Notes: generated from the letters alone by a model not told the origin. DNA of 64,000 nucleotides from Ardenticatenaceae bacterium (GCA_011525915.1 WYBM01000044.1:49316-113315), one strand, 5' to 3'; shown: positions 8,934 to 18,405, numbered from the stretch's first letter. Program-made: numbers and translations.

Positions 8934-9061
8934 ACTTCTCCTCCTTAAGGAATGTATTACAATGGGATTGGCGTACCTTGTATTGTTGAGAGCCGCCACA
9001 TAGGCAATACAGAGAAGGCACACGCTAAAATAAGTGATGTGTATAAAAAAAACGTAAAACT

Positions 9062-9090
9062 ATTATCTTCAACTTATATGTTTGTGTCAA
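9062..9090 (-). promoter_or_regulatory. Near-consensus sigma70 promoter of the small peptide gene
   Basis: On the minus strand, TTGACA (9085-9090) and GATAAT (9062-9067) are separated by exactly 17 bp. The predicted start is about 120 nt upstream of the peptide ATG. One of the strongest promoter matches in the window. Confidence 0.75.
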
Positions 9091-9148
9091 CCTGACCAGA
9101 CGCCTATTTGTATAATCGAAAAAACTTACAAACATCATGACGTGCTGA

Positions 9149-9180
9149 AAAATAACGGCTGGCTTACATAAGCCAGCCGT
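9149..9180 (-). terminator. Intrinsic terminator of nrdJ
   Basis: A 12-bp stem (ACGGCTGGCTTA paired with TAAGCCAGCCGT, 2-nt loop) is followed on the minus strand by TATTTTT. It lies about 37 bp after the nrdJ stop. Confidence 0.85.
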
Positions 9181-9216
9181 ACCAAGCCAGATAATGCTCA
9201 AATCAGCCGCTTTTAC

Positions 9217-12200
9217 TTAAACATCGCAGCCACCGGCCAGGCAGGCCAGTTCCTGAGCGGCGGTGGTCAGGTCTTCTTCTTCATACCGGTAAATCTTTGA
9301 AAAATCAATTTCTGGGAATTTGGCGGCTGCTTGTTCATACTCTTCCTGGCTTATTTCCATGTAAGGCATCTGGTCGTATTGAGCATCAAAGGCTGGCAGA
9401 AATGCCATGCCGCCAACTTTGTCCTGATTTTCCCAAATCCAGCGGATAATGTCCAGTACTTCATTAGGTTGGTAAGTGATGGTGACGCTGGGATTATGCT
9501 CTGTGTAATGGGTCTTGTTTTGCAACCAATAGTAACATTGTTCTAAAGCGGTGCGGTCATTACGAGTCACTGAGTCTGGCGGGGCTTTTACGGGGAAGTG
9601 GATGACCCAAGTGTTGGCGTTTTCTGGAGTCTGCCCATTTTCCGGGTCCATGGGTACGCCGGCGTCATTGAGTACTTTAAAAACAGGCGTATGTGCTCCC
9701 ACACGGACATTGCGAATGTAGAAAGGGGCCCAACGGGCATGTAACCCGGAAGAAGAATCTACCAACTGTGATGAATTGCCAGAGGGTTTGACACAGGTAA
9801 TAGAGACAGACTGGTTAATTCCCAGCGCATCGGCATAGAGTCGGTTGGTTTCTACCGCCACCTCACGTAATTTTGCCTGATTTTCAGGGTCTTGGACGGC
9901 AGGGCTGTCCATCTGGCCGTTCAAATCAACCCCTAACAATCGTTCTTCTTCGCAGTTTTTCTGCCACTCGCGCCGCAGGCCGGGGAAATAGGTGGCCATC
10001 GATTGGATGGTGCCGATGATGGTGGCCAGTTCCACCTTTTCTCTTAACGTTTCATAGGTATCGTCAGCGCGGGCGATGGCGCTGGTGAGGTTGCAGAATT
10101 GATACGGCCGTAAAATAATCTCGCCACAATTGTGAACATATAATCCGTTGGCGTCAAAGGCGTGAATCTCAGGGATCGTGCAATCATAGACATCTTCATG
10201 ACCAACCAGGGTAATAGACTTGATGTGAGCCACGAACCGCTCTCGGTCAGGTTTGCGTTGGTAAGCCGCTGCCTTATCTGCCAGCCGGGCAGCCTTTTCC
10301 GGATTTGAAAAGCCAATACGCTGCTGAAATATCTGGATATTGTCGTTAGCAATCACCAATTCATGTTGTGCTTCTGTCCAATGCTCCTTCACGCCGCCCT
10401 TGCCATCGGGCAAAGAACGGTAACCGGCTTCGCGGTGATTTTGGTAAATCGTGCTGTTAATACCCAACCGCAGTAACATGCGTTGTGCTGCCTGCAAAAG
10501 CTCCAGGTTGGATTGGACCAACCGCACACTTATGCCTTTGTCCTGGTTGCCCATCACGGCACCATCGGCATCGAACAGGCCACGCAGAAAACCGGCATAG
10601 AATGCACTGGACGTTTGCTCAATGGCTGGGGTTATCGTTTTAGCATCTATCGTCATGTTGTAACTGTCGGCGATCTGATTCAGGCCAGGGGAAGCCAGTT
10701 GCCAGTATTGGTTTGTTTTGTGATAGAAGGGTTGCAAATCGTTACGAGCCGGGACGTTGGCGGTTAAGACTGCATGGGCCATCTCTACCATCATTTGACT
10801 GCTTTCACCCTGGAAACGCAGCATGGCCTGATTGCTTTTGGTTTCGTGGCGGACAAATGCCCCATCACCAACCAGCAAGCCCAGCAGCCAGGCTGCGGCC
10901 GCTCCCTGATCGTTTGCCAGCCACACGGCTGAGCGTTGGTTGTGAAGCCGGATGCTGTCCCCAGGTTGTAATTCACCAACAGGCCGCCACGCTGTGTCTT
11001 GCTTTTTACCTGTCTGGGCAGCCACATACAAAATGGGGTGGTCGGCGGTGGCTTTGAGCGTATGTCCTTCTTCTGTCTCGATCAGATACACTGGTTTGTG
11101 ACCGGTATAGAAAAAGCCATCTTTTGTAGAGCGGTAAGCACGGCCGTTAACCAGTGCGGCAAAGGGCTCTGCCACTAAATCCTTTACCTGCCGTGGCCCC
11201 GCTTGGGTCATCACCCAGGTGTCGGCGGTCACACAAGGATTGGTGCCAAAATCGGCCGCCTGCCGCCGTGCTGGCCGGTTCTCCACAGCGGCCCGCCGGT
11301 TAAAAATACCCGGCTCACCCCGGCCTGATTCCACCATGTCCAACACAAAACGGGTAATTTCTGCCTGGTTCAGCTCACGATCAGGCCAGACAGCGGAATT
11401 ATTGGCATTCCAACGCTGGCTGTTGCTGCGCCAGAAGTCGCCATCCTTGCAGTGGCGCATTTCCTGATCATCGTAATCAAAGAGGGAGATCATAGCCGTA
11501 TTGTGTACAAGATAGCCTTCAGCTACAAAGGTGCTGCCGTCTTGAACTTCAAGATCATACGTATGGGCGCTGCCGCCATCTCGAATCTCTACTACCTGGA
11601 CGGGGACATAATGCGTCGCCTCCACCATCGTGGTAAGTGTGGCACTGTTCATGTTGGCATCTCGACTGCTTGGCCACTTATTCTTCCATGTAGCACGAGG
11701 TAGGTCATTTTTAACAAACCTGCCCGGTACGGTATAGCCAGCTTGTTTTCCGTGGCGTGATACCCATTCCCTGCTGGCATATGAGCCTAGCAAGCTTTCG
11801 GCTCTGTTCAACGCCAAAGCATCCTTGATAGAAACAACCCATTGCGCTTGCCAGCCCTGCTCTGTGGCCGGTCGCCGTACGCGAACCTCGGCAATAATTC
11901 CTAAGGTAGCCAGTAGTTTAACCATGTCTCTGGCAAACGTCTCATAGACAGTGGCCACAACTGTAACTGGTCTATCTGTGTAACAGCCGTCACCGTCCAT
12001 GACGCCCGCAATAAAAGCGGCCCGAATAGGGAGGGTGGCTTGCCACACCTCTTCTGGTATTTCAAGCGGCGCGTGGGGCTGTTTGTACTGGTACATCCAG
12101 CGAGCTATCTGACGATTATTTGAGCGGAGTTTGACGCAGTGTTCATGCTCCGCACTATGATCCTGAGCATGCAAGCCATGCTGCCCCATCCACGCTGTGA

Positions 12201-13869
12201 CGCGTGTCATTTGGGCAAACTCATTTTCGTGACAGGCAACCGAAAAAGTGGTATTCCCCCCCTTGCCATAATTGTCGTGTTTTGTCACACTGACATAGCC
12301 ATCGGCGAAAAACTTACCCATAAACCAGGCAGTTTCTGTGTTTAGTTCTGGTTGCGACAACACAGAACCACTGTGATCTGCTCCTCGTTTCGCAGGCAGA
12401 GACGCCAGTTCCATCTCTTTACCACCTATGGCATGGGTTATGAAGAGGATGCGATCCTCAGGGGTAATGTGCTGGGCTTGTTTGAAGGTATACCCTCCCC
12501 ACACGTCGGTCAGCACGGCAATGCGATGATCGGGTGTACAGCGAAAAATGGTGCCAGATTCAGTTACTAATTCAACAATTTGCTGTACTCCTTGATCTAG
12601 CCAACCTGTTACGGGTTTATAGCCAACGGCCGTCATTACCTCATCACCGGTGATGACTTCTTCAATGGGGATACTGCCCCGTCTGGTATGTATGCGTGTT
12701 CCCACGGGAAGACACCGCCGCACGCCGCCGGAGACGGCCGCGTTGCCCACAGCACACATGATGTCATGGGCGTCTAACGGCCGTAAAAAGCTGCCCTGCC
12801 GTGCCAAAATTCGGCTGCGGGCAAAGTCCAGCATCTGGCGCAGTGGTTCTGGCCCGGAAGCCCGGCCCCCTTTGACGCGCAAAGGCATACCGGCCGGCCG
12901 CACTTCACTATAATCAAACTTCAAATCGTCACCGGTGAACCAGGCGGTCAGGCCGGCGCGCAGGGCTTCGGCCCAACCTTCAGAAGTGTCGGCTACCACA
13001 TGGGTGGGCGCCGGTTTGCCTGATTGCCGGGCAATGCGTGGGAACTGTTCCACATACTGTCGTTCTACGGAAAAGCCCACGCCGCAGCCGCTCATAGAGA
13101 TGATCAGCGCCTCTACAAATGAGTCCAGGCTGTCCACTGGCATGTAAGAGCAGTTGTAAATGGCGATGTTGTTGCGGCGAGCGGCCGGGCCGGCCATCGC
13201 CAATAGCCGCATAGAAGGCATGACCTTCATCTGCAAAATGCCTTGGCGAATGCGCTCATAAACCTCTTTCGGTAAGCGGTAGTCAGACAATTCGCGCAAA
13301 TAATCGGTGGCCCGGTTGACGGTTTCCAGCCAGGTTTCCCGCCGCCCCAGGTCATAATTAAAGCGGGAATATTTATCATAAAACTGGAATTTTTGCAGTT
13401 GGGTGGGAAAGAATTGGTCAGATTCGGCAAAAGCATCACGCACTTCCGGCGGTACCGGCCGTTTGGCGCGGATTTTGGCGTGTTCAGCGCGGTAGAGAAT
13501 GTAATGTTTAGCGGCTTCATATTCACCCGCCGCCTGCAGCACCATCTCCACAATGTCTTGCACCCCCTCCACGGTGGGTAGGTCAAACTTGGCGGCGACC
13601 ACATTCACGACCTGGCGGTTGATATCCTCTATAGAGGTTTTGGGCTTCTGGCCCAGGCTGGCAAAACAACGCTCCAGGGCGCTGTAGATATGCTGGTCAT
13701 CAAAAGGGACAATACGGCCGTCTCGTTTGACAATGCTGGTAGGGATGGCCACCTTAAAGTAAATGCTGGTGGCATCCAGAGCCTGTTTGCCATTCTTGCC
13801 GTTCATACCATTTTTTTTGCGAGAAGTAGTTTCCAACAGTTGACTTTGCGCATTTTGCTTTTCTGACAT
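9217..13869 (-). CDS. nrdJ: Adenosylcobalamin-dependent ribonucleotide reductase with two inteins
   Basis: A 1550-aa precursor that should splice to about 776 aa. It is a class II (B12-dependent) ribonucleotide reductase, which makes deoxyribonucleotides without an oxygen-dependent radical subunit. Residues about 44-134 are an ATP-cone (IVKRDGRIVPFDD). The reductase core has NCSYMPVDSL, GCGVGFSVER, the active-site NPCGEI region (split by intein 2) and, at the end, the redox pair in ACLAGGCDV (Cys1542 and Cys1548). Intein 1 covers residues 386-790 and intein 2 residues 879-1247. AGGAG lies about 10 bp upstream of the ATG. nrdR is 186 bp upstream on the same strand, which fits NrdR control of nrd genes. 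Confidence 0.95.
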   Translation of the reverse strand: MSEKQNAQSQLLETTSRKKNGMNGKNGKQALDATSIYFKVAIPTSIVKRDGRIVPFDDQHIYSALERCFASLGQKPKTSIEDINRQVVNVVAAKFDLPTVEGVQDIVEMVLQAAGEYEAAKHYILYRAEHAKIRAKRPVPPEVRDAFAESDQFFPTQLQKFQFYDKYSRFNYDLGRRETWLETVNRATDYLRELSDYRLPKEVYERIRQGILQMKVMPSMRLLAMAGPAARRNNIAIYNCSYMPVDSLDSFVEALIISMSGCGVGFSVERQYVEQFPRIARQSGKPAPTHVVADTSEGWAEALRAGLTAWFTGDDLKFDYSEVRPAGMPLRVKGGRASGPEPLRQMLDFARSRILARQGSFLRPLDAHDIMCAVGNAAVSGGVRRCLPVGTRIHTRRGSIPIEEVITGDEVMTAVGYKPVTGWLDQGVQQIVELVTESGTIFRCTPDHRIAVLTDVWGGYTFKQAQHITPEDRILFITHAIGGKEMELASLPAKRGADHSGSVLSQPELNTETAWFMGKFFADGYVSVTKHDNYGKGGNTTFSVACHENEFAQMTRVTAWMGQHGLHAQDHSAEHEHCVKLRSNNRQIARWMYQYKQPHAPLEIPEEVWQATLPIRAAFIAGVMDGDGCYTDRPVTVVATVYETFARDMVKLLATLGIIAEVRVRRPATEQGWQAQWVVSIKDALALNRAESLLGSYASREWVSRHGKQAGYTVPGRFVKNDLPRATWKNKWPSSRDANMNSATLTTMVEATHYVPVQVVEIRDGGSAHTYDLEVQDGSTFVAEGYLVHNTAMISLFDYDDQEMRHCKDGDFWRSNSQRWNANNSAVWPDRELNQAEITRFVLDMVESGRGEPGIFNRRAAVENRPARRQAADFGTNPCVTADTWVMTQAGPRQVKDLVAEPFAALVNGRAYRSTKDGFFYTGHKPVYLIETEEGHTLKATADHPILYVAAQTGKKQDTAWRPVGELQPGDSIRLHNQRSAVWLANDQGAAAAWLLGLLVGDGAFVRHETKSNQAMLRFQGESSQMMVEMAHAVLTANVPARNDLQPFYHKTNQYWQLASPGLNQIADSYNMTIDAKTITPAIEQTSSAFYAGFLRGLFDADGAVMGNQDKGISVRLVQSNLELLQAAQRMLLRLGINSTIYQNHREAGYRSLPDGKGGVKEHWTEAQHELVIANDNIQIFQQRIGFSNPEKAARLADKAAAYQRKPDRERFVAHIKSITLVGHEDVYDCTIPEIHAFDANGLYVHNCGEIILRPYQFCNLTSAIARADDTYETLREKVELATIIGTIQSMATYFPGLRREWQKNCEEERLLGVDLNGQMDSPAVQDPENQAKLREVAVETNRLYADALGINQSVSITCVKPSGNSSQLVDSSSGLHARWAPFYIRNVRVGAHTPVFKVLNDAGVPMDPENGQTPENANTWVIHFPVKAPPDSVTRNDRTALEQCYYWLQNKTHYTEHNPSVTITYQPNEVLDIIRWIWENQDKVGGMAFLPAFDAQYDQMPYMEISQEEYEQAAAKFPEIDFSKIYRYEEEDLTTAAQELACLAGGCDV
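10129..11235 (-). other. Intein 2 of NrdJ (369 aa, LAGLIDADG type)
   Basis: Residues 879-1247 of the precursor. It starts with Cys (CVTADTWVM), ends VHN and is followed by Cys+1 of CGEIIL, so all splice-junction residues are present. Block B is TADHPILYV. Two dodecapeptides (LLGLLVGDGAF and FLRGLFDADGA) mark a DOD homing endonuclease that looks intact. The insertion point is directly before the Cys of the NPCGEI active-site loop, so the Cys+1 splicing nucleophile is also the reductase's radical-bearing cysteine. Confidence 0.93.
11500..12714 (-). other. Intein 1 of NrdJ (405 aa, LAGLIDADG type)
   Basis: Residues 386-790 of the precursor. It starts with Cys (CLPVGTRIHT), has block B CTPDHRIAVL, two dodecapeptides (FMGKFFADGYV and FIAGVMDGDGC) and ends YLVHN before Thr+1 (TAMISLF). 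All residues needed for splicing are present. It interrupts the conserved GGVRR/TAMI segment of the reductase core. Confidence 0.93.
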
Positions 13870-14055
13870 TTTATGCCTTCTCCTGATATGATGATTTTAA
13901 GGAAATGGGCAGGACCAGCTACATTAACGAGATAGTCCCCATCACGTGAACGTTACAAATCTAGCCATTTCCTGATTCTGATAAATTGCTCAACAAGCGC
14001 ACTAAAGCCAGTACCGATATGGCGGTTTGTGGGTTTGTGGGGGTATTCCTATGAT

Positions 14056-14508
14056 TTATTTTGTGGTGCGTAGGCGGTCTATTTCTTTGCGAATTGCTTC
14101 CAGATCATCCAGGTTCATGTAAACTGTTACATAGCGAATATAAGCTACTTCGTCTAAATCTTTGAGTTTTTCAATCACCGAATCGCCCACCAACTTACTG
14201 GATACTTCCGCTTTGCCCAGCTGCTGCAACTCTGCTTCTACCTCACCGGCAATGCGTTCAATATCGGCTGCCGCCACCGGGCGCTTGGCGCAGGCTATCT
14301 TGATCCCGGCCATCAACTTCTCACGCGAAAACTCCTCACGGGTGCCGTCTTGTTTCACCAGCATAGGGGTGGCCAATATGGGCCGTTCATAGGAACTAAA
14401 ACGCTGACTGCAATTTTCACAAACCCGCCGCCGCCGCGTCCCGCCACGAGCATCATGGCTGGTGTCGATGACATTGGTTTTGGGGTGGTTGCAATAAGGA
14501 CATTTCAC
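14056..14508 (-). CDS. nrdR: NrdR transcriptional repressor of ribonucleotide reductase genes
   Basis: 150 aa, the usual NrdR length. The start is the GTG at 14508 (VKCPYCNHP): GGAGG lies 7 bp upstream, and the family begins with KCPYC. It holds an N-terminal zinc ribbon (CPYC...CENC) and an ATP-cone (about 50-140, ILATPMLVKQDGTREEFSREKL). NrdR senses ATP/dATP and represses nrd operons. It lies between ftsZ and nrdJ. Its own promoter at 14630-14658 is followed by two AT-rich palindromic sites that may be NrdR boxes. Confidence 0.95.
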   Translation of the reverse strand: MKCPYCNHPKTNVIDTSHDARGGTRRRRVCENCSQRFSSYERPILATPMLVKQDGTREEFSREKLMAGIKIACAKRPVAAADIERIAGEVEAELQQLGKAEVSSKLVGDSVIEKLKDLDEVAYIRYVTVYMNLDDLEAIRKEIDRLRTTK

Positions 14509-14572
14509 GAAAAAGCCTCCGGTCAGGTAAAAAGCCCAGATATGGATTGGTAGCATTGAATAGGCGTAAATC

Positions 14573-14618
14573 CACCATATATAGGGCTTTGGGTTGCTGG
14601 CTCCCCCATATTTGGCAG
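14573..14618 (-). promoter_or_regulatory. Possible pair of NrdR boxes
   Basis: Two imperfect palindromes centred near 14580 (CCCTATATATGG on the minus strand) and 14610 (CCAAATATGG), about 30 bp or three helical turns apart. They lie just downstream of the predicted transcription start of nrdR. Paired boxes on one helix face are typical of NrdR, but the sequences only loosely resemble the known consensus. Confidence 0.35.
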
Positions 14619-14629
14619 TTGTAGCGAGC

Positions 14630-14658
14630 ATTATAACACACGGCCGTGGCCCTGACAA
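14630..14658 (-). promoter_or_regulatory. Strong promoter of nrdR
   Basis: TTGTCA (14653-14658) and TATAAT (14630-14635) with a 17-bp spacer on the minus strand, about 120 bp upstream of the GTG start. The spacer contains an ACGGCCGT octamer. Confidence 0.7.
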
Positions 14659-14726
14659 CCCGTAAAAGTCTTAAAACTTTGGCTATTGACGGCCCCGGCG
14701 TAAACGCCCCGTTAATAATTGATAAT

Positions 14727-14799
14727 CAGTAACCAGTATTCAGTAACCAGTATTCAGTAATTAGTAACCAGTATTCAGTAAAAACCCACTGAATACTGG
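14727..14799. repeat. Heptad CAGTxxx repeat array with 12-bp hairpin
   Basis: Eight successive 7-bp units of the form CAGTAAC/CAGTATT run from 14727 to about 14782 (one unit starts TAGT). The last units (CCAGTATTCAGT, 14768-14779) are perfectly inverted at 14788-14799, giving a 12-bp stem with an 8-nt loop. It fills the gap between ftsZ and nrdR. Similar arrays occur at six other intergenic sites in the window. Confidence 0.85.
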
Positions 14800-14822
14800 C
14801 TGCTGAGTACTGACTGCTGCAC

Positions 14823-15989
14823 TTACTGAGTGTCGCGTTTGCGTAAAAAGGCGGGGATGTCCAGATCATTGACCTGGTACTTGGTGTCTTTGGCGGTGCG
14901 GGGGGAAGGGGGGGGCATGGTTGTTTGTGGCGGTGCCGTCACCCGCGCCGGCGCTGTGGGGCGGCTGGCCACACGGGCCTCTGGCCGTGTAATGCGGTGC
15001 ATCAATGGTGAACCGTGTTCAAAGCCCGTAGCAATCACCGTAATGCGCACTTCTTCGTCTAGTGTTTCATCAATCACAGCGCCAAAGATCAGGTTGACGT
15101 CTGGGTGGGCGGTTTCCCGAATGATAGCCGCTGCCTGGTTGATCTCATGCAGACTTAAATTGGTGCCGCCGGTAACATTAAATAAAATACCTTTAGCGCC
15201 ATCAATGGTCACGTCTAGTAGTTTGCTAGACAGGGCCATTTCTGCCGCATTGCGTGCCCGGTCATCCCCCTTGCCCACGCCTACGGCCATCAAAGCCGCG
15301 CCGCCCAAAGACATGATCGCCTGTACGTCTGCAAAGTCCAGGTTGATCAGGCCCGGCACGGTTATCAACTCGCTGATGCCCTGGATGCCCTGGCGCAACA
15401 CATCGTCGGCCAGCTTAAAAGAGTCCAGCAGCGATACACGCCGGTCGCTCATTTCTAGCAGCCGATCGTTAGGAATCATAATCAGGGTATCGACGTGTTC
15501 TTTTAATTGTTCAATGCCCGTTTCTGCCGCCCGCATACGCTGGGTTCCTTCAAAGGTGAAGGGTTTTGTAACCACGCCAATGGTCAGCGCTCCCTCTTCA
15601 CGGGCGGCTCTGGCCACAATGGGCGCCGCGCCTGTACCGGTGCCCCCACCCATGCCGGCCGTAACAAAGACCATGTCTGAGCCTTGTAAAACCTGATGCA
15701 GCTCTTCCAGTGACTCCTCGGCAGCTTTGCCGCCGACTTCAGGGTTGCCGCCGGAACCCAGGCCGCGGGTGGTACGTTCGCCAATGGCTACGCGGGTGCG
15801 CGCCTGGCTGCCGCGTAAGGCCTGTTGGTCTGTGTTGACGGCCACAAAATCTACACCAACAATGTTGGCTTCGATCATGCGATTGATGGCATTGCTGCCC
15901 CCGCCGCCAACACCGACTACCCGAATGAGGGCTGAGCCTTCAGCGACCGGCATTCTTTGTAATTGGGCTGTTCCATTTTTTGTTTTCAT
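14823..15989 (-). CDS. ftsZ: Cell division protein FtsZ
   Basis: 388 aa. The tubulin-like GTPase that forms the division ring. It has the GTP-binding signature [14 protein letters not shown], the N-terminal GVGGGGSNA, and a synergy-loop region ending near residue 320. A Pro/Thr-rich linker leads to a conserved C-terminal tail ([11 protein letters not shown]) that binds FtsA and other partners. Its start has GGGGATGAAGAA before the ATG. It is the last division gene of the cluster, 169 bp after ftsA, with a repeat array in the gap. Confidence 0.98.
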   Translation of the reverse strand: MKTKNGTAQLQRMPVAEGSALIRVVGVGGGGSNAINRMIEANIVGVDFVAVNTDQQALRGSQARTRVAIGERTTRGLGSGGNPEVGGKAAEESLEELHQVLQGSDMVFVTAGMGGGTGTGAAPIVARAAREEGALTIGVVTKPFTFEGTQRMRAAETGIEQLKEHVDTLIMIPNDRLLEMSDRRVSLLDSFKLADDVLRQGIQGISELITVPGLINLDFADVQAIMSLGGAALMAVGVGKGDDRARNAAEMALSSKLLDVTIDGAKGILFNVTGGTNLSLHEINQAAAIIRETAHPDVNLIFGAVIDETLDEEVRITVIATGFEHGSPLMHRITRPEARVASRPTAPARVTAPPQTTMPPPSPRTAKDTKYQVNDLDIPAFLRKRDTQ

Positions 15990-16009
15990 TTCTTCATCCC
16001 CTGTTCTGG

Positions 16010-16158
16010 TAATCGGTAAAAAACCGCTTACTGAATACCATTGACTGATGACCGATTACCTAGGACCAGTTTTCAGTCATCAGTGTACAGTTTTCTGTGC
16101 TGGCCTATCTCTGGAACTGGTCTGCTGAAAACTGGTTACTGACTTCTGATTACTGGTA
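16010..16158. repeat. CAGT-type repeat block between ftsA and ftsZ
   Basis: A dense set of CAGT/ACTG words. An 11-bp inverted repeat (CCAGTTTTCAG at 16066-16076, CTGAAAACTGG at 16125-16135) can form a large hairpin. Positions 16067-16116 match 34010-34059 at 47 of 50 bases, a second copy 18 kb away. Confidence 0.8.
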
Positions 16159-17373
16159 CTAGCCTGGTAATAATGTCTTTAACAAAGTGCCCACGCGCCG
16201 TCCCCATTCACGGTTTTGACCACGTGGTTGATAAATTTGGTTGTCGCTCATAGCCCAGCGCAGCAGCCCCACGCTGGTGGCAAAGGCAGGTGAGTGCAGC
16301 TTGTCTATCATACCCAGCAAGTTGCGCGGCTGCGCCACACGCGCCGGAACGTTTAAGACACGTTCGGCGATTTCGGTGATGCCCCGTAATTGTGATGTGC
16401 CCCCGGTCAGCACAATGCCCGCCGGCAGCAGCCCTTCATAGCCGCAGCGTTTTAAGTCCTGCAAAATCATCTGGAATACTTCTTCAACACGAGCCTCGAT
16501 CACATAGGCTAAGTCCTGGCGGCCTACCTGAATCTTTTCGCCGCCAAAAGGCTCAATGGTGAAGACGTTTTCGGCGTCGATTTTGATAGGGCGACAGTCA
16601 CCATATTGAATCTTGACCTGTTCAGCCACATCATAAGGCGCGCGCAAACCAATGGCGATGTCATTGGTAATATGGTAGCCGCCCACGGGCAGAACACGGG
16701 TGTACCAGGCCTTGCCATGGGAATAGAGGGCAATGTCCGTGGTGCCGCCGCCGATGTCGGCGACGATGACCCCCATATCACGTTCGTTGGGTTCCAAAAC
16801 AGCTTCGCCAGAGGCCAGGGCATTAAGCACAAATTCGGCGGTGTTAATGCCCACATTGCGGGTGCATTGGGTCAGGTTCAGCAGGGCATGTTTATCGGCC
16901 GTAATGATGTGGGCCTCTACTTCCAGGCGAAAACCGTGCATGCCCAGGGGGCTGCGCACACCGTCCTGATCATCGATCTTGTAACCGCGGGGGATGATGT
17001 GGGCGATTTGTCGGTTGTGGGGTAGGGGGATAGCCTGGGCAATGTCCAGTGCTTTTTCAATGTCATCAGCCGTCACGCCATGGTTGTTACGGCCGATAGG
17101 CACAACGCCGCTGTTATTGGTGCAGCTGATATGTTCACCGGCCATGCTGACCAATGCCTGCGAGAGATCATAACCGGAAGTCTGTTCAGCCTGTTCTACG
17201 GCCGTAGCCAGTGCCAATGATGCCTCGCCTACGTCGATCACCATCCCTTTGCGCATGCCCCGCGACGGGGTAACACCCAGGCCGATGATTTGCAGTTGCC
17301 CTTCCCGTACTTCGCCAACAACGGCGCAAATCTTGGTGGTGCCAATGTCCAGGCCAAAGATAATGTCTGCCAT
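16159..17373 (-). CDS. ftsA: Cell division protein FtsA
   Basis: 404 aa, actin-fold membrane tether of FtsZ. Recognizable phosphate-1 (FGLDIGTTKI), phosphate-2 (VADIGGGTTDIALY) and adenosine (VLTGGTSQLRGI) motifs. An SHS2-type 1C insert is present (about 84-160). The C-terminus (RRVGTLLKTLLPG) looks like the amphipathic membrane-targeting helix. AGAGGGT lies upstream of the ATG. It follows ftsQ by 57 bp and precedes ftsZ. Confidence 0.97.
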   Translation of the reverse strand: MADIIFGLDIGTTKICAVVGEVREGQLQIIGLGVTPSRGMRKGMVIDVGEASLALATAVEQAEQTSGYDLSQALVSMAGEHISCTNNSGVVPIGRNNHGVTADDIEKALDIAQAIPLPHNRQIAHIIPRGYKIDDQDGVRSPLGMHGFRLEVEAHIITADKHALLNLTQCTRNVGINTAEFVLNALASGEAVLEPNERDMGVIVADIGGGTTDIALYSHGKAWYTRVLPVGGYHITNDIAIGLRAPYDVAEQVKIQYGDCRPIKIDAENVFTIEPFGGEKIQVGRQDLAYVIEARVEEVFQMILQDLKRCGYEGLLPAGIVLTGGTSQLRGITEIAERVLNVPARVAQPRNLLGMIDKLHSPAFATSVGLLRWAMSDNQIYQPRGQNREWGRRVGTLLKTLLPG

Positions 17374-17430
17374 GTGCCAATACCCTCTTCTAAATGAGAG
17401 GGGAGATGGAATCTTCCCTCTCCAATTCCT

Positions 17431-18357
17431 TTATTTGCTGCGGTAAAACGGCCGTTCCTGGTTGGCGACACTGACGTAGGCCGGCGTAATACCACGAGCC
17501 AACAAATCCTCTACAATCGTTTCATAAACGGCCAACTTCTGTGTCATGTCACCGCCGCTGCCAAAGTAAGCCCGCCAGCCACGGCCATCTTGATAGCTGA
17601 GGCCGTTGCCAGGTTGGTAATATAAGCGTTCAATGTTTGGGCGTAAGGCGCGCAGTTGCATCGCCCCTATCAACACGTCATCTGGGACAAAGGCCTGGTT
17701 GGCCACCGGTACGGCCGTTTCGGTGGCTGGCCCAGTTTCAGACGATGAGGTGGCAGGTACAGAGGCGGTTGCCTGCACTTCTGACTCAATGATCAGCAGG
17801 CCCAACACATCGGCGCGTGCCGGTTGTAGACGGCCGTGCCTTGTCACCCAAAATTGATGGCTGCCTTCGATCCACAAAGCCACCGGTGTGTCTTCCTGCA
17901 CCTGAATGTGTACCTGGTTTGGCCATTGTAATATCACCGTGGCTGACAGAATGCCAGGCACGCCCAAAATGCCGGCGGCCGCATCACCGGGATCGGCCGC
18001 AAAAATGTGCTGGCCGGCCAGTCTACTGGCGGTGACCACTTCGGCTGCCGGAATAAAGCTGCTGCCGTCCACCGGAATCGTGGTCACATAAAACTTTTCA
18101 TCCAGGCCAATCAGAACCAGGGCATAGACCACCATGGCCAGCAGCGCCAGGCTGACCCAACGTGCCGACAATACCACCCGTTTAATGCCACCCAACGGCA
18201 AGTGCACCCGCCGAAAGTTCCGCCGCCGGCGCCGTTTGGCCGTTTTGGGCACACGCAGCCGGGGTTGGGCCACAAAAGAAGCGGCGTCCATGCGTCGCAT
18301 TTTGGGCTGTTTGCGTAGTCGCGGTTGGTTCGATCGTCGGCTCAGTCGCATAATCAA
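17431..18357 (-). CDS. ftsQ: Cell division protein FtsQ/DivIB
   Basis: 308 aa. A basic cytoplasmic N-terminus (about 1-60, rich in Arg/Lys), one TM helix (SLALLAMVVYALVLIGL, about 72-88), then a POTRA-type domain (IPVDGSSFIPAAEVVTAS...) and the FtsQ beta domain (VHIQVQEDTPVALWIEG). It is part of the FtsQLB divisome complex. It sits between ddl and ftsA, its usual place in dcw clusters. Confidence 0.9.
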   Translation of the reverse strand: MIMRLSRRSNQPRLRKQPKMRRMDAASFVAQPRLRVPKTAKRRRRRNFRRVHLPLGGIKRVVLSARWVSLALLAMVVYALVLIGLDEKFYVTTIPVDGSSFIPAAEVVTASRLAGQHIFAADPGDAAAGILGVPGILSATVILQWPNQVHIQVQEDTPVALWIEGSHQFWVTRHGRLQPARADVLGLLIIESEVQATASVPATSSSETGPATETAVPVANQAFVPDDVLIGAMQLRALRPNIERLYYQPGNGLSYQDGRGWRAYFGSGGDMTQKLAVYETIVEDLLARGITPAYVSVANQERPFYRSK

Positions 18358-18405
18358 TAGGGTGCAGAGATCGGGGATTGAGAACAGGCGCCCCGATCTC
18401 GCATT

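Noticed and set aside
9217..13869. Inteins as simple insertions or a fused endonuclease gene
   Set aside because: Both begin with Cys, end in HN and leave exteins that join cleanly, so they are inteins.
14830..15696. 288-codon plus-strand frame opposite ftsZ
   Set aside because: Antisense to ftsZ; composition is Ser/Arg-rich as expected of a shadow frame.
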